The translations under genes were made by a program, and so were the position numbers. From Bradyrhizobium sp. NDS-1 (GTDB lineage Bacteria > Pseudomonadota > Alphaproteobacteria > Rhizobiales > Xanthobacteraceae), in assembly GCF_032918005.1 (NCBI RefSeq), contig NZ_CP136628.1, forward strand, positions 1,101,501-1,165,500: DNA of 64,000 nt. Reading direction: 5' to 3'. The notes beneath the pieces are model-generated. The model was given only the letters and a program-made list of their open reading frames with translations, was not told the origin of the DNA and did no database searches. This document shows positions 17,443-26,878 of this stretch, piece by piece; position 1 is the first letter of the stretch; each line of letters opens with the position of its first letter.

Positions 17443-18471
17443 ATGACATTGATCCCGACAGACCTGTCCGCCATGCGTATCTCGGATGCCGTGCGCGATC
17501 CCGACCGGGAGATCGTGGCGAGCTCCCGCGTCATCGACCTGTCGGTCGGCATCGTCGTCTGCATTCCCTGCTTCCGCCGGCCGCAGCATTTGCGGCTGAC
17601 GCTGGAATCCCTGGTGAACCAGCGTACCCCGCGTTCCTTTGCCGTCGTCATGGTCGAGAACGACGCCGCACTGCGCGAAAGCGCGCCGGTCGCGGCTGAA
17701 TTTCTGGTCGAAGGCAGGCTGCAGGGCATCTGTCTCGTCGAGAAGCGGCAAGGTAATTGCCAGGCGATCAACGCTGCGTTCGAGACCGCGCAGGCGCTGT
17801 TTCCCGCCGCGACCCGCTTCCTGATGATCGACGACGACGAGATCGCATCACCCGACTGGCTCGAGCTGATGGTCCGTACCGCGGAAGCAACCGGCGCCGA
17901 AATCGTCGGAGGGCCGGTGCTGCCGGTCTTCGACGACGACAGCAAGCCCTGGCTTTCGCGTCATCCCGCCTTCTGTCCGGCCTACGACTATTCCGGCGCG
18001 GTGCCGCTGATCTATGGCTGCGGCAATTGCCTGATCACGCGCGCGGCCTTCGAGCGTTTCGAGCGTCCCGCCTTCGACCTGCGTTTCAATTTCCTCGGCG
18101 GCGGCGATTGCGACTTCTTCGTGCGGTGCCGCGATGCCGGCGTGATCTTCCACTGGACGGCCGAGGCGGTGATCACCGAGACCGTGCCAACAAGCCGTAC
18201 CACGTTCGGCTGGATCGCAAAGCGTGGCCTGCGGATCGGCGCGATCAACTATCGTGTGCAATACAAGGCCGCGCAGAGCCCGGCCGCGCGGGCGCGAGTG
18301 TTCGCGCAGATGCTCGGACGGTTGCCGCTGTCGCTGGTTCGCGCCGCAGGCCTGTTGACGTCGTCGAAGGCCGTCGTCGCAATGCATCCGGTCATGGTTG
18401 CATTTGGTGCCGCCCTGGCGGCGCTGGGTGTCGAGCCGAAGCCCTACGAGGCCTCGAAGATCGTGTCCTGA
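17443..18471 (+). CDS. Family 2 glycosyltransferase
   Basis: A 342-residue GT-A fold enzyme that would transfer a sugar from a nucleotide donor to a growing lipid-linked oligosaccharide on the cytoplasmic face. The N-terminal core reads VGIVVCIPCFRRPQHLRLTL, the metal-binding acidic motif is FLMIDDDEIASPDW, and the acceptor side has YGCGNCLITRAAFERF and FNFLGGGDCDFFVRC. Some hydrophobic character near residues 300-330 may help membrane attachment. It is similar in plan to ExoM-type enzymes of succinoglycan synthesis, but donor and linkage cannot be assigned. It converges with the next glycosyltransferase, with only 15 bases between stops. Confidence 0.9.
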   Translation: MTLIPTDLSAMRISDAVRDPDREIVASSRVIDLSVGIVVCIPCFRRPQHLRLTLESLVNQRTPRSFAVVMVENDAALRESAPVAAEFLVEGRLQGICLVEKRQGNCQAINAAFETAQALFPAATRFLMIDDDEIASPDWLELMVRTAEATGAEIVGGPVLPVFDDDSKPWLSRHPAFCPAYDYSGAVPLIYGCGNCLITRAAFERFERPAFDLRFNFLGGGDCDFFVRCRDAGVIFHWTAEAVITETVPTSRTTFGWIAKRGLRIGAINYRVQYKAAQSPAARARVFAQMLGRLPLSLVRAAGLLTSSKAVVAMHPVMVAFGAALAALGVEPKPYEASKIVS

Positions 18472-18486
18472 CGCCGAAGCTGCCGG

Positions 18487-19479
18487 TCAGATGCCGAAAC
18501 GGGCGAGGGCGACCCTCACCGTGGCACGCGGCAGCGATTTGAGCGATCGCCGGCCGATCATCGCGAGGTAGGCGAAGGCGTCGCGATATCTGCTGAAGCG
18601 GACCGCCTGCATCGCCGAATAGGTGACGAGATGAATCTCGGCGGCGAGGCGCAGCCCGGCCGTCATGCGCTCGGGCAGTCTCGCCAGGATCAGCCCATCA
18701 TCGAACACCCGTGCGATTGCCGGGAAGAAATCCTTCGGCGTTCGCAGCGCCGCGTTCATGGTGTTGGCCGTGTGCAGGCGATAGTCGAGCAGCAGCTTCG
18801 GAGCGAACTCGAACTCGCCGATCGCGGCAAGCCGGCACCAGCAGTGCCAATCCTCGCAGTATCTGAGCGAGGTGTCGAAACCGCCGATGGCGCGGAAGGC
18901 CTCGGCACGCGCGAGCGCGATACCGCCGTTGACGATGAAGTTGCCGGCCGCGAGCCGGGCCAGCACGTCGCCCGACGGCTTGCGGCGCCCCTTCAGCAGG
19001 CCCCGCCGGCCGATCTGCCGTCCCTCGCTGTCGATCGTGTTGTAGTCGCCGTAGACGAGAACCGCGCGGGGCGCGCCGCGTGCGGCCGCCAGCAGTGCAG
19101 CCACCGCGCCGGGACGCAGGCGGTCGTCAGCATCGAGGAAGAGCAGCCACTCGCCGCTGGCAGATCGCGCGCCGAGATTGCGCGCCGCTGATACGCCGGC
19201 GGAATCATTCGTCATCAGGCGCAGTCGCGGGTCGCGAACCGCGCGGACGATCGCGGCGGTCTCGTCGGTCGAGCCGTCGTCCACCACGATCACTTCTCCC
19301 ACCCCGCTTTGCGCCAGCGCGCTGGCGAGGGTTTCGCCGACATAGGCCGCAACGTTCTTGGCGGGAATGACGATGGATACCGACGTGCTCGAGCTCGACG
19401 GCAGCGGCTGGCGGGCCGGCGTAACGACGCGCGTGTTGGCCGGCAAATCGAGAACGTCTTCGGCGGTGATCTGAGCCAC
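18487..19479 (-). CDS. Family 2 glycosyltransferase
   Basis: A 330-residue GT2 enzyme. The nucleotide-sugar domain shows VSIVIPAKNVAAYVGETLAS, VIVVDDGSTDET, and the metal-binding FLDADDRLRPGA; the acceptor and catalytic-base region reads GGFDTSLRYCEDWHCWCRL. About 30 residues precede the domain and the C-terminal part (after about 250) is arginine-rich and amphipathic. It acts in the cytoplasm on a lipid-linked acceptor. It converges with the glycosyltransferase at 17443 and is divergent from the one at 19724, so it belongs to the exopolysaccharide cluster but forms its own transcription unit. Donor sugar unknown. Confidence 0.9.
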   Translation of the reverse strand: MAQITAEDVLDLPANTRVVTPARQPLPSSSSTSVSIVIPAKNVAAYVGETLASALAQSGVGEVIVVDDGSTDETAAIVRAVRDPRLRLMTNDSAGVSAARNLGARSASGEWLLFLDADDRLRPGAVAALLAAARGAPRAVLVYGDYNTIDSEGRQIGRRGLLKGRRKPSGDVLARLAAGNFIVNGGIALARAEAFRAIGGFDTSLRYCEDWHCWCRLAAIGEFEFAPKLLLDYRLHTANTMNAALRTPKDFFPAIARVFDDGLILARLPERMTAGLRLAAEIHLVTYSAMQAVRFSRYRDAFAYLAMIGRRSLKSLPRATVRVALARFGI

Positions 19480-19723
19480 GGCTCGCCTTTAAGAGTCTGT
19501 TAACCAGGGCGCATCTGTTGAATGGACGATGCGATCGATCGCAACGTTGGTTGCTTGCGAATGATACCTGCATTGCGGCGAGATCGTTGCCGCGAAGGCA
19601 CGCGTGAGCGTGGTTTCGTCAATTAGCGTTAAGCCGCTGGCATTAAGCCTGTGGCAAATTTGGAAGAGTGCGACAGCCGGTCCCATGCGAGAATGTGCAT
19701 CCGGCTGCCGTGGATGGAATCCA

Positions 19724-20824
19724 GTGCCCGCAAAGACATTCAAACCCGACCCCGACGCGATGATCCTCAACCTGTTCTATGAGGACAAGGACGACCGCTG
19801 GTTCCCCGGCGACCGGCATCTGCGGCGCGTGGCGCGCCGCTTGCTGCTCGGCGAGCCGCGCATGAGCGGACAGCTTCGCGTGTTCCTCAATCTCTGCGCG
19901 GGGCTCGATCGGCTCGGCATCCGCTACCGCGTCAACGATTACGGCTACATCGCGCAGCACCCGGACGAGCTCGCCTGCATCGTCGGCCGCACCTTCCTGC
20001 TCGACAGGTTCGCATGGAAGAACCCGATCCTGCTCGGTGTCGCCGCCCATAATCATCCGCTCGACGACCCCGATTTGTTCAAGCGTCTGCCGGTCAGGAA
20101 GGTTGTGGTGCCCGGCCCCTGGTACGTCGACATGTACCGGCCGTATTGGCCCCAGACGGAGGCATGGCCGGTCGGCATCGACACCGATCTCTGGACACCG
20201 TCCGAGCGATCGCAGAAGACGGTCGACGTGCTGATCTACGACAAGGTCCACTGGGACCGCGAGCGCTATGCGGCGGAGCTGATCGAGCCCGTCCGCGCCC
20301 GTCTGCGAAAAGAGGGGCGCTCGTTCACGGAGCTGCGCTACGGCAGCTACAAGGAGGAAGACTATCAGGCGGCGCTGGCGCGCTCGCGCGCGATGATATT
20401 CCTGTGCCAGAACGAAAGCCAGGGCATCGCCTATCAGCAGGCCTTATCTTGCGGCGTTCCAGTGTTCGCCTGGGATCCGGGCGGTCCTTGGCGTGATCCC
20501 GATTACTATCCGCACCGCGTGCAGTTCGCGCCGGTCTCGTCGGTGCCCTATTGGGACGACCGCTGCGGAGCCAAGTTCCTGGACATCGCGGGATTCGAGG
20601 CGGGCTGGGACAAGTTCTGGGCCGGGTGTGCTGCCGGCGGATTCGATCCGCGCGGCTTTGTCCTGGACAGCCTCACGCTGGAGCAACGCGCGCTGCAGTA
20701 TTACGAGATTGCGCGGAGCATCATGCGGCAACCGGCGGAGCAGACCCCCGGCACGCCTGTTGAGGAACGCTCAGCAGGGTTGAGCCAGGACCTGGAGCTT
20801 CACCGGCGTCATCAGATGTCTTGA
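19724..20824 (+). CDS. Glycosyltransferase, GT-B-like
   Basis: The protein has no tandem GT2 motifs; it begins with FKPDPDAMILNLFYEDKDDR and has a C-terminal segment FLCQNESQGIAYQQALSCG followed by VPVFAWDPGG, which resembles the donor-binding E-x7-E region of GT-B enzymes. WPVGIDTDLWTPSE is also typical of the domain linker in that fold. I therefore call it a glycosyltransferase acting on exopolysaccharide intermediates. The frame is open from 19604; I place the start at GTG 19724 because GGATGGA lies just upstream, while ATG 19685 and ATG 19760 remain possible. It is followed after three bases by the polymerase/ligase-like gene, so they are one operon. Confidence 0.75.
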   Translation: MPAKTFKPDPDAMILNLFYEDKDDRWFPGDRHLRRVARRLLLGEPRMSGQLRVFLNLCAGLDRLGIRYRVNDYGYIAQHPDELACIVGRTFLLDRFAWKNPILLGVAAHNHPLDDPDLFKRLPVRKVVVPGPWYVDMYRPYWPQTEAWPVGIDTDLWTPSERSQKTVDVLIYDKVHWDRERYAAELIEPVRARLRKEGRSFTELRYGSYKEEDYQAALARSRAMIFLCQNESQGIAYQQALSCGVPVFAWDPGGPWRDPDYYPHRVQFAPVSSVPYWDDRCGAKFLDIAGFEAGWDKFWAGCAAGGFDPRGFVLDSLTLEQRALQYYEIARSIMRQPAEQTPGTPVEERSAGLSQDLELHRRHQMS

Positions 20825-20827
20825 GCC

Positions 20828-22192
20828 ATGGACCGGAGCATCGACCGCAGCGCCGCTGACATGATGGACCTCAAGGCCCGGTCGTTCGGCCATGTCCTGC
20901 GCGATGGCCTGGAGCGGCTCAATGCCGGGCAGGCTGCGCGCTGTCTCGTCGCCGTCGCGTCGCTGCTGCTGGTGCTGGTGACGCTCGATCCCTTCCCCGA
21001 CTTGCGCAACCCTGACATCAGCAATGTCGTCGGCGGACGAATGGCGCTGACCTATGTGTCCTGGGGGCTCCTGGCTGCGATTGCGGTGCTGTTCGTCGCC
21101 GCAACGGATGGACCGGCGCTGAAGAGCCTGGTGACGCCGCTTCACCTCTGTCTCGTGGGCTGGCTGATCATCAGCATCGTTCTCTCCGAAAGCCGAGGCG
21201 TTTCGATCCAGCGGTTCGTGCTCCTCGCAAGCGTGACGTCGCTCGCCGTCGTGCTGCCATTGCTGCCGCCGACGCAGCGCAGCTTCAACATGTGTCTGGG
21301 CGCCGCCGCGCTGGTGCTGCTCGCGCTCTGCTATCTCGGCGTCTTCCTGGCGCCGCAATATTCGATCCACACCGCGCTCGATATCGCCGAGCCGCAGCTC
21401 GCCGGCGACTGGCGCGGCAGTTTTGGCCACAAGAACGTCGCCTCACCCGTGATGACGATCCTGGTCTATGTCGGCATCTATCTGTCGGCCGTCGGATCGT
21501 TCGTGATGGGGCCCGTGATCGCGGCGCTCGCCGGCATCTTCCTGATCTTCACCGGCGGCAAGACGTCGTCGGTGCTGTGCCTTGCGATCTACGCTCTCGC
21601 ATCGCTGGTCTACGTCACACCCGGCCTGTGGCTGAAGCGGATCATGTGCTTCGTGCCGCTGATCGCGATGAACCTGCTGACGGTCGGCAGCGTGTTGAGC
21701 CCCGCGCTCGGTGCCATGACGCGGCTGCTTCCGCTCGATCCCACCTTTACGGGCCGTTCCGCGATCTGGGAGTTCGCCCTCGCGGCCGTCGCCGAAAAGC
21801 CGATGATCGGTCACGGCTATGCGGCCTTCTGGGACGACGTGACGGCACGGCAAACCACCCAGGGCGCCGAATGGGCGACATCGGCGGCCCACAGCCACAA
21901 CAGCTATCTCGACCTCGTGGTCACCATCGGCCTGCCGGGACTGCTGCTCGTGATTCTCGTCTTCGTGCTCGCACCGCTCGGCAATTTTCACGCAGCACAG
22001 GCTCACAACCGCAGTGGCGCTCTGGCAAAGCTGTTCCTGACCGTGTGGCTGTTCGGCCTCTATTATGGAGCGACCGAGACCTTTCTGCTCGAACGGCAGA
22101 ATCCGATCTGGTTCCTGTTCGCTCTGGCGGTGGCCGGCCTGCACTACCTGGCGAGGTTCCAGTGCGTCACGCGGACGGAACCAGAGCAATGA
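20828..22192 (+). CDS. O-antigen ligase/exopolysaccharide polymerase family membrane protein (Wzy_C, ExoQ-like)
   Basis: The 454-residue protein has about ten to eleven hydrophobic segments, for example ARCLVAVASLLLVLVTL, WGLLAAIAVLFVAA, YVGIYLSAVGSFVMGPVIAA and GLPGLLLVILVFVLAPLG. The hallmark periplasmic loop is present: GDWRGSFGHKNVASP and later FTGRSAIWEFAL with AAHSHNSYLDLVVTIG. Members join undecaprenyl-linked repeat units (polymerase) or ligate polymer to an acceptor in the periplasmic leaflet. With a Wzz-type co-polymerase in the same cluster, an exopolysaccharide polymerase role (ExoQ-like) is more likely than lipid A ligation, but this is inference. The gene starts three bases after the glycosyltransferase stop. 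Confidence 0.9.
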   Translation: MDRSIDRSAADMMDLKARSFGHVLRDGLERLNAGQAARCLVAVASLLLVLVTLDPFPDLRNPDISNVVGGRMALTYVSWGLLAAIAVLFVAATDGPALKSLVTPLHLCLVGWLIISIVLSESRGVSIQRFVLLASVTSLAVVLPLLPPTQRSFNMCLGAAALVLLALCYLGVFLAPQYSIHTALDIAEPQLAGDWRGSFGHKNVASPVMTILVYVGIYLSAVGSFVMGPVIAALAGIFLIFTGGKTSSVLCLAIYALASLVYVTPGLWLKRIMCFVPLIAMNLLTVGSVLSPALGAMTRLLPLDPTFTGRSAIWEFALAAVAEKPMIGHGYAAFWDDVTARQTTQGAEWATSAAHSHNSYLDLVVTIGLPGLLLVILVFVLAPLGNFHAAQAHNRSGALAKLFLTVWLFGLYYGATETFLLERQNPIWFLFALAVAGLHYLARFQCVTRTEPEQ

Positions 22193-22311
22193 CGGCTTGC
22201 CCCATTCAGCGCTGTCCGCCGTGGCAATCGCTTAACGATAAGCGCCATTCCCCATGGTCTGCGACAAAACACAATCTATCTGGCTACATTCAGTAATCGT
22301 ATGCCCCGCGG

Positions 22312-23445
22312 ATGACGGTCCTCAGCGTCGAGCAACCAGATGGTCGGGTGTCCAGCACGTCGGGCATCGCGGTCGATTTCGTGCGTGACTGGGGCCAGGC
22401 TGCTTCGCGCCTGAACGCCGGGCATCGCACTGCTTTCCAGCATGGCTGCTGGCTGGGAGCCTGGTACCAGGCGTTCGATGACGTCGCGCCGTTGATCGCC
22501 GTGATCTCCGATGCCGCCACCGGCAAGGACATCGCGATCGTGCCGATGATCAGTCACGTCAGGCGCGGCATCCGCATCGTCGAATTCGCCGATCTCGGCG
22601 TCTCCGACAACAACGCGCCGATCCTGGCGCACGATGCGGTGGCGACGGATGCGATCGGCAAGGCGCTGGTCGAGGCGTTGCGTGCCTTGCCTGATGGCCT
22701 CGATCTCCTCCGCCTGAGGAAGATGCCGGCAAAGGTCGGCGGCAAGGCGAACCCGCTGGTGTCGCTCGGCCGGATGGGATCCTCCTCGCTCAACTGCAAT
22801 CTCGTGCTGACGGGCGACGACTATCGAGTCTACCAGGCGTCGATCAAACGCATGCAGATGCCGCGCTGCTGGCGCGTCTTCACCCGCCACGCGGGCGCGC
22901 GGTTCGAGATCGCAACGGATGTCGCGCGCGCACATGAGCTGATGGATGTGATGGACGAACAGCAGCAGGCACGCATGCGAAAGCTCGGCTCGCCGTTCGT
23001 CCTCAACGATAAGGCCCATGCGCGGTTCTATCGCGAGGTCGCCCGCCAGGGCATTGCGGAAGGCTACGCCGTCGTCTCGGCCTTGGTCTGCGACGAGGGC
23101 ATCGTCGCCACCACGCTCGGTGTCATGCACGGCGCGACCTATTACCTGTTGCGCATCAGCCATGGCGGCGATTCATGGTCGAGCTGCTCGCCGGGGCTGC
23201 TGGTCGCCGAGCGCACCATAGCGGGGCTGCATGCACGGGGCGTGCGCCGCTTCGACCTCAGCATCGGCAATCTGGACTACAAGCGCCGCTTCGGCGCCGA
23301 GCGGGTGCCGCTGACCGATGTCAGCGTCGCGCTGTCCTGGCGGGGCTTGCCCTTTGCATGGCGCGATCATGCCGCGCAGGGCCTGCGCCGCCACCCCAGG
23401 CTCGCCGCCCTCGCGGCGCGGGCCATGGGCAAGGGGAAACGTTGA
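22312..23445 (+). CDS. FemAB/CelD-like GNAT acyltransferase
   Basis: The 377-residue protein fits the GNAT-fold acetyltransferase family (Acetyltransf_6) found with cellulose and exopolysaccharide genes. The N-terminal region has FQHGCWLGAWYQAFDD, typical of these proteins, and the C-terminal GNAT half has ARFYREVARQGIAEGY, ALVCDEGIVATTLGV, YYLLRISHGGDSW, SPGLLVAERTI and RRFDLSIGNLDYKRRFGAE, the last being a strong family mark. It probably acylates sugars of the exopolysaccharide, or a precursor, in the cytoplasm. It lies downstream of the polymerase gene after 119 bases and ends 21 bases from the convergent hydrolase gene. Confidence 0.85.
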   Translation: MTVLSVEQPDGRVSSTSGIAVDFVRDWGQAASRLNAGHRTAFQHGCWLGAWYQAFDDVAPLIAVISDAATGKDIAIVPMISHVRRGIRIVEFADLGVSDNNAPILAHDAVATDAIGKALVEALRALPDGLDLLRLRKMPAKVGGKANPLVSLGRMGSSSLNCNLVLTGDDYRVYQASIKRMQMPRCWRVFTRHAGARFEIATDVARAHELMDVMDEQQQARMRKLGSPFVLNDKAHARFYREVARQGIAEGYAVVSALVCDEGIVATTLGVMHGATYYLLRISHGGDSWSSCSPGLLVAERTIAGLHARGVRRFDLSIGNLDYKRRFGAERVPLTDVSVALSWRGLPFAWRDHAAQGLRRHPRLAALAARAMGKGKR

Positions 23446-23466
23446 TCCGAGCGAGACTTGCGTGTG

Positions 23467-24006
23467 TCATCTTGGAAGGCCCGCACGAAAGGCCTCCAGC
23501 AGCGCGCGACCCTGCGGCCAGTCGCCGAGCCCGCTCGACGCATTGATGTGGCCTAGTGGGCCGAGCGCGACCAAACCGGACTGCCAGATGCGTGCCTGTC
23601 GCTGCGTGAACTCGATCGCGCCATAGGGATCGTTCGTGCTCGCGATGATCAGCGAAGGAAAGCGCAAGACGCGCTCCGGGACGGGCTTGAACGTGGCGGC
23701 TTCCAAAGGAAAATTGGCGCCGTCGGGATCGGGGACGGCGACCAGACATGCGCCGGAAATTGTGGTCGGGAAGCGAGCGGCCCAATGCGCCACCAGCAGG
23801 CATGCGAGGCTATGGGCAACCAGGACAGGCGGCTTCGGGCTGCGCACGATCGCTCGCTGCAGCGATTGCTCCCAGTCGTCGAGCTCCGGGCGGTCCCAGT
23901 TCGCCGGTCGAAATCGCGTGAAGCGCGGCTCGGAGCGTTCCCATAGCGTCTGCCAATGGGCGTCGCCTGAGCCGCCGAGGCCGGGCAATGTGATGATGTC
24001 GTGCAT
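23467..24006 (-). CDS. RBBP9/YdeN family alpha/beta hydrolase
   Basis: A compact 179-residue serine hydrolase. It starts MHDIITLPGLGGSGDAHWQ, the nucleophile serine is in VLVAHSLACLLVA, the acid is likely the aspartate in ASTNDPYG, and the histidine is in LGPLGHINASSG. This layout is diagnostic for the RBBP9/YdeN family; the physiological substrate is unknown. The frame is open another 22 codons upstream, but the ATG at 24006 gives the family N-terminus and has ACGGGACG before it. It is divergent from an Lrp/AsnC gene 122 bases away, which may control it. Confidence 0.9.
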   Translation of the reverse strand: MHDIITLPGLGGSGDAHWQTLWERSEPRFTRFRPANWDRPELDDWEQSLQRAIVRSPKPPVLVAHSLACLLVAHWAARFPTTISGACLVAVPDPDGANFPLEAATFKPVPERVLRFPSLIIASTNDPYGAIEFTQRQARIWQSGLVALGPLGHINASSGLGDWPQGRALLEAFRAGLPR

Positions 24007-24128
24007 GATCGTCCCGTGATATCTGAGTTGAGGCCGCAGTGTGACGGATCCCGGTCCTGCATCACATGGCAAGTCATCGGCGCAATCGGCCGTTTACCGA
24101 TGATCTCAAGGTGAAATGGAGAATTCGG

Positions 24129-24599
24129 TTGGATCGCTTCGGGAGCATCGATGCCAAGGACCTGAAGATCCTGGAGGCGCTGCAGGTCAACGCGCGCGTG
24201 CCGCTGTCCGAGCTTGGCCGTTCCGTAGGGTTGTCCCAGCCCGCGGTGTCCGAGCGCGTCAGACGGCTCGAGGACGCCGGGATCATCGAGGGCTACGGCG
24301 CTCGCATCAATCCGCGCGCACTCGGGCTTGGTCTGATGGCGCTGGTGCGTCTGCGGACCACGCATGAGCACATCAAGACATGCCTCAAGAGGTTCGCGGA
24401 GATTCCCCACATCATCGAAGTCCATCGTGTGACCGGTGATGACTGTTTCGTGCTCAAGGTGCTCGTTCCCGCTCCTGAGGATCTCGAGACGATCGTGGAT
24501 CGCATTGCCGGATTCGGTGCCGTCACGACATCGCTGGTGCTGCGGAGCGAGCCGGTGCGGCCGATCGGCCGCGAGCTTGTCAGGAAGAAGAGCGTCTGA
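24129..24599 (+). CDS. Lrp/AsnC family transcriptional regulator
   Basis: About 156 residues with a winged helix-turn-helix (SIDAKDLKILEALQVNARV, LSQPAVSERVRRLEDAGII) and a C-terminal RAM domain (VHRVTGDDCFVLKVLVPA). The chosen start is TTG at 24129, five bases after TGGAGAA, which gives LDRFGSIDAKDLK, the normal family beginning; an ATG at 24066 in the same frame would add 21 residues with no ribosome site. It is divergent from the RBBP9-like hydrolase, a likely target besides autoregulation. A double hairpin between its stop and the convergent wrbA gene probably ends transcription. Confidence 0.88.
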   Translation: MDRFGSIDAKDLKILEALQVNARVPLSELGRSVGLSQPAVSERVRRLEDAGIIEGYGARINPRALGLGLMALVRLRTTHEHIKTCLKRFAEIPHIIEVHRVTGDDCFVLKVLVPAPEDLETIVDRIAGFGAVTTSLVLRSEPVRPIGRELVRKKSV

Positions 24600-24638
24600 A
24601 TGTCGGGCGGCGGCAATGCCGCCGCTGCACCAAACGGT

Positions 24639-24664
24639 GCGGCATTCCCGAACGGGAATGCCGC
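24639..24664. terminator. Bidirectional hairpin between Lrp and wrbA genes
   Basis: GCGGCATTCCC and GGGAATGCCGC form a perfect 11-bp stem closing on GAAC. Just before it a second GC-rich inverted repeat spans about 24606-24625. Both genes end here tail to tail. On the minus strand no strong T-run follows; on the plus strand a T-run (TTTTTTT) is present about 20 bases later. Confidence 0.6.
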
Positions 24665-24672
24665 GATCCCCG

Positions 24673-25272
24673 TCAACCGTGCAGTTTTTTTGCCGTCTCC
24701 GCGATCTGGCGGCCCTGGTACCGCGCGCCGGCGAGCTCGTTGGCGCTGGGCTGGCGGCTGCCGTCGCCGCCGGTGATCGTGGTGGCGCCATAGGGCGCAC
24801 CGCCTGTGACCTCGTCGAGCTTCATCTGACCGGCGAAGCCGTAGTTCAAGCCGACGACGACCATGCCGAAATGCAGCAGGTTGGTGATGATCGAGAACAG
24901 CGTCGTCTCCTGGCCGCCATGCTGGGTCGCGGTCGAGGTGAAGGCGCCGCCGACCTTGCCGTGCAGCGCACCCTTGGCCCAGAGGCCGCCGGCCTGGTCG
25001 AGGAAATTCGCCATCTGCGAGGCCATGCGGCCGAAACGGGTGCCGGTGCCGACGATGATCGCGTCGTAATTGGCGAGGTCCTCGACCTTGGCGATGGGAG
25101 CAGCCTGATCAACCTTGTAATAGGAGGCTTTGGCGACCTCGGCCGGCACCAGCTCCGGCACGCGCTTGATGTCGACGGTGGCGCCGGCCTCGCGTGCGCC
25201 CTCGGCGACGGCGTTGGCCATCGCCTCGATATGGCCATAGGCGGAATAATAGAGGACGAGAACTTTGGTCAT
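24673..25272 (-). CDS. wrbA: NAD(P)H:quinone oxidoreductase, WrbA type
   Basis: At 199 residues this matches WrbA exactly. The FMN phosphate loop is [16 protein letters not shown] at the N-terminus, with [19 protein letters not shown] and [16 protein letters not shown] as further family marks. The enzyme reduces quinones by two electrons to hydroquinones in the cytoplasm, avoiding semiquinones. It is the third gene of a probable operon, SDR-pirin-wrbA, transcribed away from a LysR regulator; gaps are 34 and 45 bases. The group looks like a response to quinones or other electrophiles, in which pirin could act as quercetinase or sensor; that link is inference. Confidence 0.95.
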   Translation of the reverse strand: MTKVLVLYYSAYGHIEAMANAVAEGAREAGATVDIKRVPELVPAEVAKASYYKVDQAAPIAKVEDLANYDAIIVGTGTRFGRMASQMANFLDQAGGLWAKGALHGKVGGAFTSTATQHGGQETTLFSIITNLLHFGMVVVGLNYGFAGQMKLDEVTGGAPYGATTITGGDGSRQPSANELAGARYQGRQIAETAKKLHG

Positions 25273-25317
25273 GGTGGTCTCCGTTTCAGATTTGATGGAT
25301 TGATCTTGTTGGGGTCG

Positions 25318-26016
25318 TCAGGCCGCGTCGACGAGCACGATCTCCGAATCTTCCAGCGCGGTGATCGTCAGCCTGGCCTCGTCGCGGATCGCGGCGCCGT
25401 CGCGGGCGTTGACGCGGACGCCGTTGATCTCGACGGCACCCGCCGCCGGCACGAGGTAGAGGTGCCGTGACGTCTGCGGCGCGTACTCCGCGCTCTCGCC
25501 CGCCTTCAGCGTGGTGGCTAGCACCCGCGCATCGGCGCGGATCGGCAGCGCGTCGGCATCACCTTCGATCCCGCTTGCGATGGTGACGAGCTTGCCGGAG
25601 CGGTCCGCCTTCGGGAACGGCTTGGATCCCCAGGTGGGCTGTCCCCCGCGCGCCGTGGGCTCGATCCAGATCTGGAAGATCCGCGTCTGCGTCGGCTCGA
25701 GATTGTACTCGGAGTGCCGGATGCCGCTGCCGGCGCTCATCACCTGCACGTCGCCCGCTTCGGTGCGGCCCTTGTTGCCGAGACTGTCCTGGTGGGTGAT
25801 GGCACCCTCGCGCACATAGGTGATGATCTCCATGTTGGCGTGGGGATGGGCGGGAAAGCCGGTGTTCGGCGCGATCTCGTCGTCGTTCCACACCCGCAGG
25901 GCGCCATGACCCATGTTGTTGGGGTCATAATGGCCAGCGAAGGAGAAATGATGCTTGGCCTTGAGCCAGCCGTGGTCCGCGCCGCCGAGCTTTGCGAAAG
26001 GTCTGAGTTCGATCAT
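25318..26016 (-). CDS. Pirin family protein
   Basis: A 232-residue bicupin. The metal ligands typical of pirins are visible: FPAHPHANMEIITYV supplies two histidines and SGIRHSEYN supplies the third histidine and the glutamate. The C-terminal cupin lacks metal ligands, as usual. Some bacterial pirins are quercetin dioxygenases, others regulate central enzymes; which applies here cannot be read. Start is ATG 26016 (MIELRPFAKLGG) with AGGA eight bases upstream; an ATG six bases earlier is too close to it. It is the middle gene of the SDR-pirin-wrbA operon. Confidence 0.92.
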   Translation of the reverse strand: MIELRPFAKLGGADHGWLKAKHHFSFAGHYDPNNMGHGALRVWNDDEIAPNTGFPAHPHANMEIITYVREGAITHQDSLGNKGRTEAGDVQVMSAGSGIRHSEYNLEPTQTRIFQIWIEPTARGGQPTWGSKPFPKADRSGKLVTIASGIEGDADALPIRADARVLATTLKAGESAEYAPQTSRHLYLVPAAGAVEINGVRVNARDGAAIRDEARLTITALEDSEIVLVDAA

Positions 26017-26050
26017 GGACATGTTCCTGATTGGAGGAGAGGGCTCGGCG

Positions 26051-26803
26051 TCACGCGCCAAATCCGCCGTCGACATTGAGCACGGTGCCGGTGACGAAGG
26101 AGGCTTCCGGGCTTGCGAGAAAAACGACGCCGGCGGCCACTTCCTCGGGACGGCCGAAGCGTTGCAGCGCGTGCTGCTTGCGCTGGGTCTCGGCGAACTC
26201 GCCGCCATCCTTCGGATTCATGTCGGTGTCGATCGAGCCGGGCTGCACCACGTTGACGGTGATGCCGCGCGGGCCGAGATCCCGTGCCGCACCCTTGGTG
26301 TAGCCGACCACGGCTGCCTTGGTGGCGACGTAGTCGGCAAGGCCGGGGAACGAAGCGCGGTCGGCCAGCATCGAGCCGACAGTGACGATGCGGCCGCCTT
26401 CACCCATCAATTGCGAAGCGGCGCGGATCGCCGCGATCACACCATGCACATTGACCTGGTCCTGACGGGCGAGCGCTTCCGTGTCGGCATTGGCATCGTC
26501 GATCGCACCTCCGGCGGCGACGCCGGCATTGTTGACGAGGATATCGAGCTTGCCGAATTCCCTGGCGACGTCGTTGACCAGTTGCGTGACCTCCCTCGCG
26601 GAAGCCTGGTCGGCCTTGAAAGCGCGGGCCCTGACGCCCTTGGCCTTGAGGTCGGCGACGACGGCCTCCGCCTTGTCCGGCGAAGCGACATAGCTGATGG
26701 CGACATCAGCACCTTCATCTGCGAGCGCGCGGGCCGAAGCGGCGCCGATGCCGCGCGAAGCGCCGGTGACGAGGGCAACCTTGCCCGAGAGCTTCTTGGT
26801 CAT
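26051..26803 (-). CDS. SDR family oxidoreductase (3-oxoacyl-ACP reductase-like)
   Basis: A 250-residue classical short-chain dehydrogenase. The cofactor loop TGASRGIG is at residues 13-20, NNAG follows, the catalytic serine is in VTVGSM and the YVATK motif gives tyrosine and lysine. The sequence ends with TGTVLNVDGGFGA, a standard family end. The arginine after the first glycine loop favours NADPH. Substrate is open; its position as first gene of an operon with pirin and wrbA, divergent from a LysR gene, suggests a carbonyl or quinone detoxification role. GGAGAA precedes the ATG at 26803. Confidence 0.92.
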   Translation of the reverse strand: MTKKLSGKVALVTGASRGIGAASARALADEGADVAISYVASPDKAEAVVADLKAKGVRARAFKADQASAREVTQLVNDVAREFGKLDILVNNAGVAAGGAIDDANADTEALARQDQVNVHGVIAAIRAASQLMGEGGRIVTVGSMLADRASFPGLADYVATKAAVVGYTKGAARDLGPRGITVNVVQPGSIDTDMNPKDGGEFAETQRKQHALQRFGRPEEVAAGVVFLASPEASFVTGTVLNVDGGFGA

Positions 26804-26878
26804 TGGATTTCTCCATTCCTGAATGTCTGATGACCCCTTGGATAAGCCTCCGCCTGTGGTATAGAAATAGAAACTATC